Shown here piece after piece: positions 7,723 through 15,719 of a DNA stretch of 22,451 bases. Under the pieces are notes generated by a model that worked only from the letters and a program-made list of their open reading frames with translations, was not told where the DNA came from and did not search any database. Position 1 is the stretch's first letter. Every line of letters begins with the position of its first letter. The DNA is taken from assembly GCA_027531445.1 (NCBI GenBank), contig JAPZRK010000095.1, positions 1 to 22,451 on the forward strand. The letters run 5' to 3'. The stretch is from Leptospira sp. Lineage in GTDB: Bacteria; Spirochaetota; Leptospiria; Leptospirales; Leptospiraceae. Position numbers and translations under genes: made by a program.

Positions 7723-8334
7723 ATGAAAGAATTGTTATTCAGAACATTAACGAAAAAAAACCGACTCCTAATCTTAGGGGTCGGTTTGGTATTAATCTTG
7801 GTCTATGTGATCCCTATATGGGCCATTTCCATTTCGGCGCCTCAATACCCAGAAGGACTTGGAATGCAGATTTGGATCAACAAAATCACTGGCGCAACTC
7901 CCTATGATCTAAAGAACATCAATCTACTCAATCATTACATCGGTATGCAGGAAATCATTTCGGAATCGATTCCAGAACTTCTTTTTATGCCGTATGTTCT
8001 TGGTTATTTGATCTTTGGTGCTTTCATTACAGAACTCTATCCGAAAGTAGGGATGGCGATTTTGGGAATTATCAATTTGATCATTGTGGGACTTGTTGGA
8101 CTATCCGATTTTTGGAGATGGGAGTACAATTACGGTCACAACTTAAATCCAGAAGCTCCCATCATCATCGAGGGAATGGCATACCAACCTCCATTACTTG
8201 GCTGTAAAGTGATGTTAAATATTACCGCTTGTAGTTATCCTTCGTATGGTGGTATAATCCTTGGAATGAGTCTTGCTGTATTGGTTTATATTCTTTGGGA
8301 CGAAAATCGAAGAAAGAACTCGCATGTGGCTTAA
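7723..8334 (+). CDS. nosB: NosB-like membrane protein of clade II nos clusters
   Basis: A 203-residue integral membrane protein with about four hydrophobic helices (near 15-37, 85-105, 107-127, 175-195). A periplasmic loop after helix 1 carries ISAPQYPEGLGMQIW and INLLNHYIGM, conserved in the membrane protein that directly follows nosZ in atypical nos clusters. A second loop has FWRWEYNYGHNLNP, rich in aromatic and His residues. The biochemical role of NosB is unknown; involvement in cofactor supply or electron transfer has been proposed from context only. It starts 5 bp after nosZ and overlaps nosL by 11 nt. Its identity rests on these motifs and the position. Confidence 0.82.
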   Translation: MKELLFRTLTKKNRLLILGVGLVLILVYVIPIWAISISAPQYPEGLGMQIWINKITGATPYDLKNINLLNHYIGMQEIISESIPELLFMPYVLGYLIFGAFITELYPKVGMAILGIINLIIVGLVGLSDFWRWEYNYGHNLNPEAPIIIEGMAYQPPLLGCKVMLNITACSYPSYGGIILGMSLAVLVYILWDENRRKNSHVA

Positions 8335-8710
8335 ACGATTAAAATATTATTCTATTTTCCTCATGATTGCTTTCTGCCATTGTGGGGAAGCGAAACCTGA
8401 GGCTTTGAACGTAGGCGAGGTGAAATGTGCACATTGTTCGATGTCCATTGTTGATTTGCGGTTTCATGCGCAGCTCCTGACAGATAAAGGCAAAAGATAC
8501 CATTTTGATGCCATTGAATGTATGGATGACTTTCAAAAGCAAAAAAATATAAAAGCTCGAGAAATATGGCTCACCAATTTTTTAAACAAAAGTGAATTCC
8601 TGACAAAAGCCGATGCGATCATCGTCCAATCCAATAAAATTCGTTCTCCCATGGGAGCAGGACTTGCTGCATTTAAAACACAAGAGGATGCAAAATCATT
8701 TGAAAGATAG
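8324..8710 (+). CDS. nosL: NosL copper-chaperone lipoprotein
   Basis: 128 residues from ATG 8324, overlapping the end of nosB. The signal peptide ends in FCHC-GE (lipid Cys20, relaxed lipobox). The mature part is a NosL domain: VKCAHCSMSIVDLRFHAQ with Cys35, Cys38 and Met40, KRYHFDAIECMDDF, and SPMGAGLAAFKTQEDAKSF near the end, the family's conserved SPMG-Gl-AF element. NosL is an outer-leaflet lipoprotein that binds Cu(I) and passes it to NosDFY for assembly of the NosZ CuZ site. Known NosL uses a CxxC-type pair with a nearby Met, as seen here. The gene overlaps the start of nosD, so nosB-L-D-F-Y are all translationally coupled or nearly so. Confidence 0.92.
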   Translation: MWLKRLKYYSIFLMIAFCHCGEAKPEALNVGEVKCAHCSMSIVDLRFHAQLLTDKGKRYHFDAIECMDDFQKQKNIKAREIWLTNFLNKSEFLTKADAIIVQSNKIRSPMGAGLAAFKTQEDAKSFER

Positions 8711-9959
8711 ATCAAAATTTTTTTCCTCTGCATTTTCAATTCTCCTTCCTTTTTTATTTTTTTATCCATCCGTCATACATTCTAAAATGATCATCGTATG
8801 TAAAAATTGTCCTATATCTACTGTAAAAAGTGCAATTGGTTTTGCGCAGAAGGGAGATACGATTCAGATCAAATCTGCAATTTATAAAGAAGGTTTTCTT
8901 CCCATCACAAAATCCATCTCAATCATCGGAGAGAAGGGAGTAGTAATTGATGGTCTGAAAGAGAAACATGTATTTGCCGTTTACGCCGATGGAGTTCATA
9001 TTGAAAATCTAAAGGTCATCGGTAGTGGCATATCAGACCTTACTGAATATGCTGGAGTGTATGCAGAGAAAGTTAAAGGGTGTCATTTTGAAAATTTGAT
9101 ACTTGAAGACAATGTTTATGGATTCTATCTTTCTGAAACATCCCACTGTACGATTAAAAATAGTTATTCAATCGGCAATGCAGAAAACGAAGTACTGGGA
9201 GGCAATGGCATCCACCTTTGGTCTTCTAGTGACAACACGATACTTGGCAATCATTTGGCAAAACACCGTGACGGAATCTATCTCGAATTTTCGGAACAAC
9301 TCGTAATCGAAAGCAATGAAGCCAAAGAGAACATAAGGTATGGAATGCACTTTATGTTTTCTAGTCATAACCATTTTGCTAAAAATATATTTAATAACAA
9401 CTCGGCGGGAGTTGCTGTGATGTATAGCAAGGACATCATCATGACTGAAAACATATTCATAGAGAATTGGGGTGAAAGTTCGAATGGAATTCTATTGAAA
9501 GATATTTCGGATAGCACGCTTTCCAAAAACCGCTTTGAAGGGAATACGATCGGTGTTTTTGCTGATGGAATTACCAATCTCAAATTTGTAAATAATGATT
9601 TTCTTAATAATGGATGGGGAATCAAAATACTTGGTAATACAGATTACAATAAAATCATCGATAATAATTTTAAGAACAATGTTTTTGATATCAGTACGAA
9701 TACAAAGTCAACCACCAATGAATTTTTCAATAACTTTTGGGATCACTACCAAGGCTATGATTTAGATAATGATCAGGTTGGAGATGTTCCCCATAAGACC
9801 ATTCACTTTTTTGGATATTGGATTGCCGTTTATCCGTTTTTGATGGTATTGTATGAGTCTCCGGTAGTTCTATTTTTGCAAGGCATTGAAAAAGCATTTC
9901 CCATTGTGACTCCGATCGAATTTGAAGACCAACATCCTCGGATGAAGGAAAGAATATGA
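8688..9959 (+). CDS. nosD: NosD, periplasmic beta-helix maturation protein
   Basis: Taken from ATG 8688 (423 residues): signal peptide SAFSILLPFLFFYPSVIHS, then a right-handed parallel beta-helix built of repeated G-N-x-hydrophobic turns, e.g. ENLKVIGSGISDLTEYAGVY, YGFYLSETSHCTIKNSYSIG and DGIYLEFSEQLVIESNEA, as in CASH/NosD domains. The tail FGYWIAVYPFLMVLYESPVV is typical of NosD C-termini. NosD docks on the NosFY transporter, receives copper from NosL and hands it to apo-NosZ. The start is uncertain: an AAGAGG abuts ATG 8688, so a TTG at 8700 would have better spacing; an upstream ATG at 8613 lies deep in nosL. The gene overlaps nosL by 23 nt and nosF by 4 nt. Confidence 0.93.
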   Translation: MQNHLKDRSKFFSSAFSILLPFLFFYPSVIHSKMIIVCKNCPISTVKSAIGFAQKGDTIQIKSAIYKEGFLPITKSISIIGEKGVVIDGLKEKHVFAVYADGVHIENLKVIGSGISDLTEYAGVYAEKVKGCHFENLILEDNVYGFYLSETSHCTIKNSYSIGNAENEVLGGNGIHLWSSSDNTILGNHLAKHRDGIYLEFSEQLVIESNEAKENIRYGMHFMFSSHNHFAKNIFNNNSAGVAVMYSKDIIMTENIFIENWGESSNGILLKDISDSTLSKNRFEGNTIGVFADGITNLKFVNNDFLNNGWGIKILGNTDYNKIIDNNFKNNVFDISTNTKSTTNEFFNNFWDHYQGYDLDNDQVGDVPHKTIHFFGYWIAVYPFLMVLYESPVVLFLQGIEKAFPIVTPIEFEDQHPRMKERI

Positions 9960-10663
9960 TAGATGTTAAGAACCTAACGATAAGTTATGGATTGAATTCC
10001 GTTGCCGTTCGAAATGTAAATTTTAAAGCCGAATCTGGAAACATCCTATCCTTCATTGGTCCAAATGGGTCTGGAAAAAGTTCACTCATCAAAGGAATTC
10101 TTGGGCTGGTCCAGCCGGTATCTGGAACGATCGAATTTCATGGAAAGGATTCTTCTTCGCATACAATTGGTTATATGCCACAAACTCCTCGTTTTCCTTT
10201 GAATATCAAAGTAAAAGAATTGATTTCCTTCTTTAAAAAATTGGAACCTGTCGACGAAACAAGATTTCAGAATCTCCTCAATGTTTTGGATCTAGGCCAT
10301 CACATGGAGAAAAAGATTGGCTCTCTCTCTGGTGGAACCAAACAAAAGATTAGCATCTTACAATGTTTTTCTTCGGAAAAAGATATGTATGTCATTGATG
10401 AACCGACTGCAAGTTTGGATCCGTATATTTCAAATTTATTGAAGACACTTTTACTAGAAAAGAAGAAAGAAGGCTCACTTGTCATTTTCTCAACACATAT
10501 TTTGACTGAGTTGCAAGAACTAGCAGACCGTTTTCTATTATTATCTGAAGGAACAATCCTTATCGATGATTCTCCAGAGGAGTTCTTAAAAAAAAATAAC
10601 AAAGTGAATTTGGATCAGGCCTTGATGAATTTCTGGAATGAGGAATACAAAACAAAAAAATGA
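9956..10663 (+). CDS. nosF: NosF, ABC transporter ATPase
   Basis: A 235-residue ABC ATPase with Walker A GPNGSGKS (35-42), Q-loop region GYMPQ, signature LSGG (124-127), Walker B VIDEP (Asp148, Glu149) and switch His181 (FSTHIL). All catalytic residues are intact. NosF pairs with NosY to power NosD in assembly of the copper-sulfur cluster of NosZ. The ATG overlaps the nosD stop (ATGA), and the stop overlaps the nosY start in the same way, showing tight coupling in the order D-F-Y. Confidence 0.95.
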   Translation: MIDVKNLTISYGLNSVAVRNVNFKAESGNILSFIGPNGSGKSSLIKGILGLVQPVSGTIEFHGKDSSSHTIGYMPQTPRFPLNIKVKELISFFKKLEPVDETRFQNLLNVLDLGHHMEKKIGSLSGGTKQKISILQCFSSEKDMYVIDEPTASLDPYISNLLKTLLLEKKKEGSLVIFSTHILTELQELADRFLLLSEGTILIDDSPEEFLKKNNKVNLDQALMNFWNEEYKTKK

Positions 10664-11445
10664 AAGAAATTCTATTATTTGAAATCAAAGAAAATATCCG
10701 AAGCAGGTGGGTGTTCGTCTATTCGGCTGTGCTGATAGTCGTTATGTTGATCTTGAGTTTTTTTGGCGACCAGAATGGGATTCGACTTCTCGTGAGCACA
10801 ATGAATCTTACTCTCATTGTCATTCCGCTTTTTTCGATTACTTTTTCCGGGATGTCGTTTTTGGAGTCGATGCCTTTTGCAGAGGTTTTACTTACTAAAT
10901 CGGTGAGTCGGAATGCGTTGTTTTTTGGAAAATACCTAGGGATTGTTGTTTCGCTGTCTTTAGGATTAATTTTTGGTTTAGGCATTCCTGGTATTTTTCT
11001 ATTCTTTCGTGATCCAAAGTTCCTTTTTCTTTTTTTTGAATTGCTTGTTTTGGGATTTTTTTTGACAGCCATCTTTGTGGCGTTAGCCTTTTTGACGGCT
11101 TCTTACTCTAGGCGGGGAGAACTAGTGTTAACTGTTTCTTTGCTAGTTTGGCTATACTTTTTTATCTTCTTTGATTCTTTGGTATTTATCTTAAGCGTCT
11201 ATCTTGGGGACTATCCAATCGAAATCCCTTCCCTTATGATCATACTCCTGAATCCCATAGACTTGATACGCATCCTCTTGATCTTACAAACAAGTTCTTC
11301 GGCACTTCTTGGGTTTTCAGGCGCTCTGCTTTTAAAACAACTTGGGTTAGCTGGAGTCCTGGGCATCACAACTCTATTCCTTTCCTTATGGATCTTCATT
11401 CCATTGTCCCTTTCCTATAAGCGATTTTTGAAACGGAATTTCTAA
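10660..11445 (+). CDS. nosY: NosY, ABC transporter membrane subunit
   Basis: A 261-residue integral membrane protein with six hydrophobic helices (about 17-35, 48-68, 93-115, 120-143, 152-180, 230-252). It shows features of the NosY/ABC-2 permease group: ILLFEIKENIRSRWVFVYSA at the N-terminus, PLFSITFSGMSFLESMPFAE in helix 2, and an FGKYLG segment. It forms the membrane part of the NosDFY machinery. It is the last gene of the nos operon; the next gene follows after 89 bp holding its own Fnr/Dnr box and -10 element. There is no strong hairpin terminator directly after the stop. Confidence 0.93.
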   Translation: MKEILLFEIKENIRSRWVFVYSAVLIVVMLILSFFGDQNGIRLLVSTMNLTLIVIPLFSITFSGMSFLESMPFAEVLLTKSVSRNALFFGKYLGIVVSLSLGLIFGLGIPGIFLFFRDPKFLFLFFELLVLGFFLTAIFVALAFLTASYSRRGELVLTVSLLVWLYFFIFFDSLVFILSVYLGDYPIEIPSLMIILLNPIDLIRILLILQTSSSALLGFSGALLLKQLGLAGVLGITTLFLSLWIFIPLSLSYKRFLKRNF

Positions 11446-11479
11446 ATTATGTTAAGTCCTGATAAAAATCTTTCAAAAC

Positions 11480-11493
11480 TTGATTTAGATCAA
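11480..11493 (+). promoter_or_regulatory. Fnr/Dnr-type box and promoter of the accessory copper group
   Basis: TTGATTTAGATCAA is a perfect Fnr/Dnr palindrome. A consensus -10 element TATAAT lies at 11515-11520, so transcription should start near 11527, about 41 bp after the box centre: the classic class II geometry. This is the best-formed regulated promoter in the window, and it drives the small Cys/His-rich gene at 11535, leaving a very short leader. Confidence 0.88.
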
Positions 11494-11534
11494 AGAACTA
11501 TTTTTATCTTAGGCTATAATGATAAGACTTACCA

Positions 11535-11948
11535 ATGAAGCGTCGGTTACAAATATTAGCTCTTTTGCTTTTGTTTCCAATCATAAATAAAGTTTTATTT
11601 TTGGAATCGGGAGTATTTGCGCATTCATTGTACACTCTTTCAATGCTTTGTCATTGCAATCATGCATCAGAAAATGAAGTTCATTCAGAAGATACATCGA
11701 CAAAAATAAAGCGATCGACTTGTAAAATGAGGAAAGGTCAAGGAATCCATCTGTGTGGTTGTTCCAAAAAAAGGACAGCCAATAAAATTTTACACTCACA
11801 AACATTTAATCCAAGCTACGTGACTGAAAACATCACTGGTATGTTTCTTAGAAAATTGGAAAGGTTTTATCGATCTGAGATCTCCTTCCAACTAGCCAAC
11901 GGCTTTTCTCATCTTCCTTACAAACCTCCGCGACAAACTCTTATCTAA
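11535..11948 (+). CDS. Small exported Cys/His-rich protein, possible metal binding
   Basis: A 137-residue protein I do not recognise. An N-terminal hydrophobic segment (LQILALLLLFPIINKVLF) suggests export or anchoring. The middle is rich in potential metal ligands: LCHCNH (Cys39, His40, Cys41, His43), His50, Cys63, His72 and GC in LCGCSKK (Cys74, Cys76). The rest is basic. Five Cys and several His in 40 residues fit a copper- or zinc-binding role, or haem-free redox; the spacing is not CxxC, so it is not a cytochrome. The strong Fnr/Dnr promoter and the position between the nos genes and a PCuAC-fusion protein suggest that it helps copper handling for NosZ. This function is inference only. 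Confidence 0.72.
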   Translation: MKRRLQILALLLLFPIINKVLFLESGVFAHSLYTLSMLCHCNHASENEVHSEDTSTKIKRSTCKMRKGQGIHLCGCSKKRTANKILHSQTFNPSYVTENITGMFLRKLERFYRSEISFQLANGFSHLPYKPPRQTLI

Positions 11949-11962
11949 AAAAGATATTATCT

Positions 11963-11988
11963 ACGTTTTGCCTGAGCTCAGAAAACGT
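11963..11988. terminator. Hairpin after the Cys/His-rich gene
   Basis: ACGTTTT (11963-11969) and AAAACGT (11982-11988) flank the palindrome CTGAGCTCAG (11972-11981), which could fold into one extended hairpin 15 bp after the stop. No T tract follows on the plus strand, so true termination is uncertain. It may be an mRNA-stabilising stem or a regulator site. Confidence 0.4.
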
Positions 11989-12065
11989 AATCAAACGCAA
12001 TGGGAAAATTGTAACACCTCCGAATGGTGCCATCAATCCCGAATCATTTTAAGAAAGAATTTTCT

Positions 12066-12851
12066 ATGTTTAAAAAAATTTTCGTAATCACAGCAATTGG
12101 TCTACTTTATTTCAATTGCAGCATGGCTAAGAGTTCCGAGAATAATAATTCATCTAGTTTAGTTGCTTTGCTCGTTTCCGCAAGTTCCAACCCTGGTTGT
12201 GCGATCACTTCTGCGTCTGCGATTACAAGCAATCTCTCTCAAGTGGAAAGCAAAGCTAGGACAAAGTATACAATTTCTAATTGCGATGAGGTGGGTTTTA
12301 ATACTTTAGACTTAAACCAGACATCTGTAACTAAGGGAGCCATCGGAATTAGTGGATCATCTGTCTTGTCGACTAAGAAAGATGTAATGCTTGCTACGAG
12401 CAAAGGTGGAACCAATATAGAGGTTACCTTTACTCTCAATTCACAATCGAGCTCGCTCGACGTTATTGCCTATGGAACAGGCAGTCCTTTAGATGGACCT
12501 ATCTATCGAATAGCAACAGGAGTCCAGACTCAATACAAGAGCACTTCTGGTACGTTCGCAAACACATCAAAAGGTGGTTCGGTCTCTGCTCCCATACCTG
12601 TCGCAGGAACTAGCTATACATATTGTTTGGATTTTCAGTCCACACCGAATGGCTCTCGGTTACTAAATGGATTCAATAAACCTTGTGCAGAACTTACCGA
12701 AACAGAGAGAGGATCGATGTCCTTGTATCCAATCATGCAAATGATGATGGTGCCCACTTATTCAGGAGGCAATCGATTGGGTTTTGTTCTGAACGGAGTG
12801 ACAATCACTTCTTTCACGATAGGTTCTATCGTATCCAATACGGAGATGTAG
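12066..12851 (+). CDS. Hypothetical lipoprotein
   Basis: 261 residues from ATG 12066, preceded by AAGAAAG; an upstream in-frame start at 12024 lacks a signal-peptide context. The signal peptide ends in LLYFNC-SM (lipid Cys18; Asn before Cys, a relaxed spirochaete-type lipobox). The mature N-terminus is Ser/Asn-rich (KSSENNNSSSLVALLVSASS), a style common in Leptospira surface lipoproteins, followed by a beta-rich Ser/Thr/Gly-rich domain with five further Cys (in PGCAI, SNCDE, TYCLDF, KPCAE and none clustered). A Met-rich stretch (PIMQMMMVPTY) near residue 225 could bind copper. I do not recognise the family. It is flanked by copper-related candidates and followed by a strong terminator. Confidence 0.75.
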   Translation: MFKKIFVITAIGLLYFNCSMAKSSENNNSSSLVALLVSASSNPGCAITSASAITSNLSQVESKARTKYTISNCDEVGFNTLDLNQTSVTKGAIGISGSSVLSTKKDVMLATSKGGTNIEVTFTLNSQSSSLDVIAYGTGSPLDGPIYRIATGVQTQYKSTSGTFANTSKGGSVSAPIPVAGTSYTYCLDFQSTPNGSRLLNGFNKPCAELTETERGSMSLYPIMQMMMVPTYSGGNRLGFVLNGVTITSFTIGSIVSNTEM

Positions 12852-12870
12852 TTTTCGTAGCCAATCTTTG

Positions 12871-12908
12871 TCATGCTGGTGAATAAAGTAGCCAGCATGA
12901 TTTTTTTT
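12871..12908 (+). terminator. Rho-independent terminator
   Basis: TCATGCTGG (12871-12879) pairs perfectly with CCAGCATGA (12892-12900) across a 12-nt loop, followed at once by eight T. This is the cleanest intrinsic terminator in the window. It lies 20 bp after the lipoprotein stop and only 15 bp before the next start codon, with the ribosome-binding site AGGAG just beyond, so readthrough would control the PCuAC-fusion gene unless that gene has its own promoter, which I do not see. Confidence 0.88.
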
Positions 12909-12923
12909 GCCTCCAGGAGTCAA

Positions 12924-14480
12924 ATGAAACGAATCATTCTTTCCCTTCTATTCTTAATCCAAATACCCCTCTTGGCAAGGGATGTCAAAATTGAAAATGC
13001 TTATTTAAAATATACATCCTCATCGAACTCAGTGGTATATTTCACTATAATAAATACAACTAACGCTGATAAAAAGCTAGTACAAGTAAAATCTGACATT
13101 GCCGAACGAGTAGAACTTTACACAATGAAACCTTCCGATAAAGGCACGAAGATGATACCAGTGTCAGAAATCTATATTGCAAAGAACAGTTCGGTACAGC
13201 TAACACCCAAGGGCTTTCATATCATGCTTTTTGGTATCAGATCTCCACTTATACAGAAGAGTAACATACCTTTTCGATTGGTTTTTGATGATGGAAGTGA
13301 GCTACAGATTTCCATACCCGTAGAGGCAATGCCATCTAAGAAAGATTTGTTTACCAAGTCAATCCCGCTACTATCAGGAGAGGAAGATTTTCCCTTAGGA
13401 GAGAAGGCAGAAGATTTGGGAATAGATCATTCTGAACATCTCGGGCATGAGCACCACAATCGAGCAGATATGTTGGCTCCAGCAGGAATGATGAACCCTC
13501 ACATTCATGAGCCCGGAAAGTGGATGATTGATTACCGTTACATGGGCATGAAAATGTCGGCCTTACAATCTGGAACTCAAGGGCAAAGTGACTTGGCGAC
13601 TTTATATTTTCCTTACACTGATCCCACTGTCCAGATGCCAACTGGTAGTTTGATCACAAATTCTCCAGTAGGGACGACGATTCCCGTACTATCCGCGAAT
13701 AATTATAATTATATGTCCGTTCCGACTGATATGGTGATGGAGATGAATATGCTCAGTGTCATGACATCGATCTCAGATAAATGGATGCTCATGTTTATGG
13801 TACCTACTGTATCGAATAAAATGACAATGTTATCTAGCAACTTCGATCGTGCTCCGATGAGCTCTGCAGGTATTGGAGATGTAAGTTTTAGTACTGCATA
13901 TCGGTTGATCAAGACCGAATCTCAAAATTTTTTTACGGGAATGGGGGTCGCGCTTCCAACCGGATCTATCGACGAACGGGATACTATGCCTATGATGGGA
14001 AAACAAAAAGTACCATATAATATGCAGCCTGGTGTCGGAACCTATAGCCTGCTACCTCAAGTTTCGTATAACGGAACTAAAAATAGAATTTCTTGGGGAG
14101 TTCAAACACAAGCAAGTTTAAGAGTAGGTAAAAATGAGAACAATTATCGATTTGGAAATCGATATGAGGTTTCAGGATGGTTCTCTTATCTTTTCCATGA
14201 AACGGTTTCTCTTTCGTTTCGTGTAGCAAAACAGCGCTGGCTCAATTTACAAGGATTAGATTCTAGTTTGGACCCGAAAATGGATCCTCAAAATGATCCA
14301 GTCAGACAAGGTGGGATGCGCAGTGATCTGCTGATCGGTTTAAATTTTTTAGTCACGAAGGGATTTTTGAACGGTGCACGTTTTGGTTTCGAAATTGGCC
14401 GTCCTTTTCATCAAAATTTAAACGGTCCTCAACTGGGAACAAGGGAGCTAATCAATCTTTTTGTTACCTTTACGTTTTAG
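12924..14480 (+). CDS. PCuAC copper-chaperone domain fused to a Met/His-rich outer-membrane barrel
   Basis: 518 residues from ATG 12924, chosen for the AGGAG site 5 nt upstream; an upstream ATG at 12873 lies inside the terminator. Signal peptide 1-18. Residues 20-135 match the PCu(A)C periplasmic Cu(I) chaperone fold: VELYTM, KMIPV, VQLTPKGFHIML and a final IPV. Copper ligands Met68, Met77, His99 and Met101 are seen, but the first ligand His is Tyr66. A His-rich linker (EHLGHEHHN, 171-179) leads to MMNPHIHEPGKWMIDYRYMG, the opening of a Met-rich beta-barrel family (transporter/MetA-like), ending in LFVTFTF with a terminal Phe as in outer-membrane barrels. It probably binds or moves copper at the outer membrane, plausibly for NosZ. 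The fusion is unusual; function is inferred. Confidence 0.82.
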   Translation: MKRIILSLLFLIQIPLLARDVKIENAYLKYTSSSNSVVYFTIINTTNADKKLVQVKSDIAERVELYTMKPSDKGTKMIPVSEIYIAKNSSVQLTPKGFHIMLFGIRSPLIQKSNIPFRLVFDDGSELQISIPVEAMPSKKDLFTKSIPLLSGEEDFPLGEKAEDLGIDHSEHLGHEHHNRADMLAPAGMMNPHIHEPGKWMIDYRYMGMKMSALQSGTQGQSDLATLYFPYTDPTVQMPTGSLITNSPVGTTIPVLSANNYNYMSVPTDMVMEMNMLSVMTSISDKWMLMFMVPTVSNKMTMLSSNFDRAPMSSAGIGDVSFSTAYRLIKTESQNFFTGMGVALPTGSIDERDTMPMMGKQKVPYNMQPGVGTYSLLPQVSYNGTKNRISWGVQTQASLRVGKNENNYRFGNRYEVSGWFSYLFHETVSLSFRVAKQRWLNLQGLDSSLDPKMDPQNDPVRQGGMRSDLLIGLNFLVTKGFLNGARFGFEIGRPFHQNLNGPQLGTRELINLFVTFTF

Positions 14481-14489
14481 TGCTTGTTC

Positions 14490-14503
14490 TTGACCCGGAT
14501 CAA
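14490..14503 (+). promoter_or_regulatory. Fnr/Dnr-type box before nnrS
   Basis: TTGACCCGGATCAA matches TTGA-N6-TCAA. Its centre lies 41-42 bp before the ATG at 14538, so class II activation would start transcription almost at that ATG. Either the message is nearly leaderless or translation begins at the second ATG (14574). No consensus -10 element is obvious (TATGCG at 14521-14526 is the nearest). Confidence 0.8.
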
Positions 14504-14537
14504 TGACAAATAAGAAATTATATGCGATCATGCAAAT

Positions 14538-15719
14538 ATGCTTAACAATTTGAGATCTAGTGCGACAATCTGGATGACCGCATTTCGACCTTTCTTCTTA
14601 TTTGGAACCATTCATGCCTTTCTCATCATGATTGTTTGGCTATCAATCTTGTTCGGATGGATGGCTTCACCTTTCAAGAATTCAGCGATTGACTGGCATG
14701 GATACGAAATGGTATTTGGTTTTTTGCGTGCCATCCTAATCGGGTTTCTCTTCACTGCTGGACAAAGCTGGACTGGTAAGAAATTACTGACAGGGACCTC
14801 GCTTCTTTCTGTCAGTCTGCTGTGGATCTTTGGAAGGTTTGCCTATCTAAATCAACAAGTCCTGGCCGCAGTTTCCTTTAGTCTAGATATGACTGCCGAT
14901 CTTATCATTGTCTATCTACTATTGATGGCATTCCAAACAAAAGGACAGGAGCGAAATCGTATCATTTCTTACGGATATGTTTTGTATTTTTTATGTCATT
15001 TGTTTGCTGGATTTGCAAGTTTCCATGTGATTTCGGTAGATTCTACATTGCACTTTGTTCATCTAGCAATCTTTCTTTTGGTTCTATTTGTTATGATCAT
15101 AGCCGGTAGGATTCTACCATTTTTTACGTCTGCCGCACTGTCAGAAGCTTCGCCAGCAAACCATAAATTGGTGGAAAAGTTAATCCATCCTCTATTTTTC
15201 TTTTTTTTGGGTTTCGAATTTATCGTCTATTGGTTAGAATTGGCACGATTTGGTTCGGCAATTATTGCGTTATTGCTTGGTTGCTTGAATGTATACCGAC
15301 TTTCAAATTGGGAATCTATCAAGGCGAGGCAAGTGCCGATCTTACTCATCTTGCATATCGCCTATTTTTGGTTGGCATTGGGTTTTATTTTTTTTGCTCT
15401 ATTTCGTTTGAATGTCATCCCAGCCTCTCCTGCTTATCACCTATTTACTGTTGGTGGACTGAGTGCGTTTATTTATGGGATGGTCACGCGCGTTTCCTTG
15501 GGGCACACAGGAAGAAAGATCATTGCCTCCAAATGGACTCATTTCGCATACTATTTGCTAAATGCAGCTGTAATCATTAGAGTGGGTTTGCCGCTTTTTT
15601 CCATTTACAAGGAATCCTATCTAATCGCTGGCATTTTTTGGATCATCGCCTTTGGTCTATTTGTCGGCCAATATTTTAAAATACTCATTTCGCCGAGAAT
15701 GGATGGAAAACCTGGTTAG
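14538..15719 (+). CDS. nnrS: NnrS family membrane protein
   Basis: A 393-residue protein with about 12 hydrophobic helices and NnrS signatures: AFRPFFLFG (15-23), DWHGYEMVFGF (52-62) with His54, GFLFTAGQSWTGK, IIAGRILPFFTS, and MVTRVSLGHTGRKI near residue 325, whose His is part of the conserved TRVSLGHTGR element. NnrS is a haem- and copper-containing inner-membrane protein linked to denitrification and resistance to NO stress. The Fnr/Dnr box upstream fits its usual co-regulation by NnrR-type factors. The start may be 14574 (MTAFRPFF), since neither ATG has a good ribosome-binding site. Its stop overlaps the convergent regulator gene by 4 nt. Confidence 0.92.
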   Translation: MLNNLRSSATIWMTAFRPFFLFGTIHAFLIMIVWLSILFGWMASPFKNSAIDWHGYEMVFGFLRAILIGFLFTAGQSWTGKKLLTGTSLLSVSLLWIFGRFAYLNQQVLAAVSFSLDMTADLIIVYLLLMAFQTKGQERNRIISYGYVLYFLCHLFAGFASFHVISVDSTLHFVHLAIFLLVLFVMIIAGRILPFFTSAALSEASPANHKLVEKLIHPLFFFFLGFEFIVYWLELARFGSAIIALLLGCLNVYRLSNWESIKARQVPILLILHIAYFWLALGFIFFALFRLNVIPASPAYHLFTVGGLSAFIYGMVTRVSLGHTGRKIIASKWTHFAYYLLNAAVIIRVGLPLFSIYKESYLIAGIFWIIAFGLFVGQYFKILISPRMDGKPG

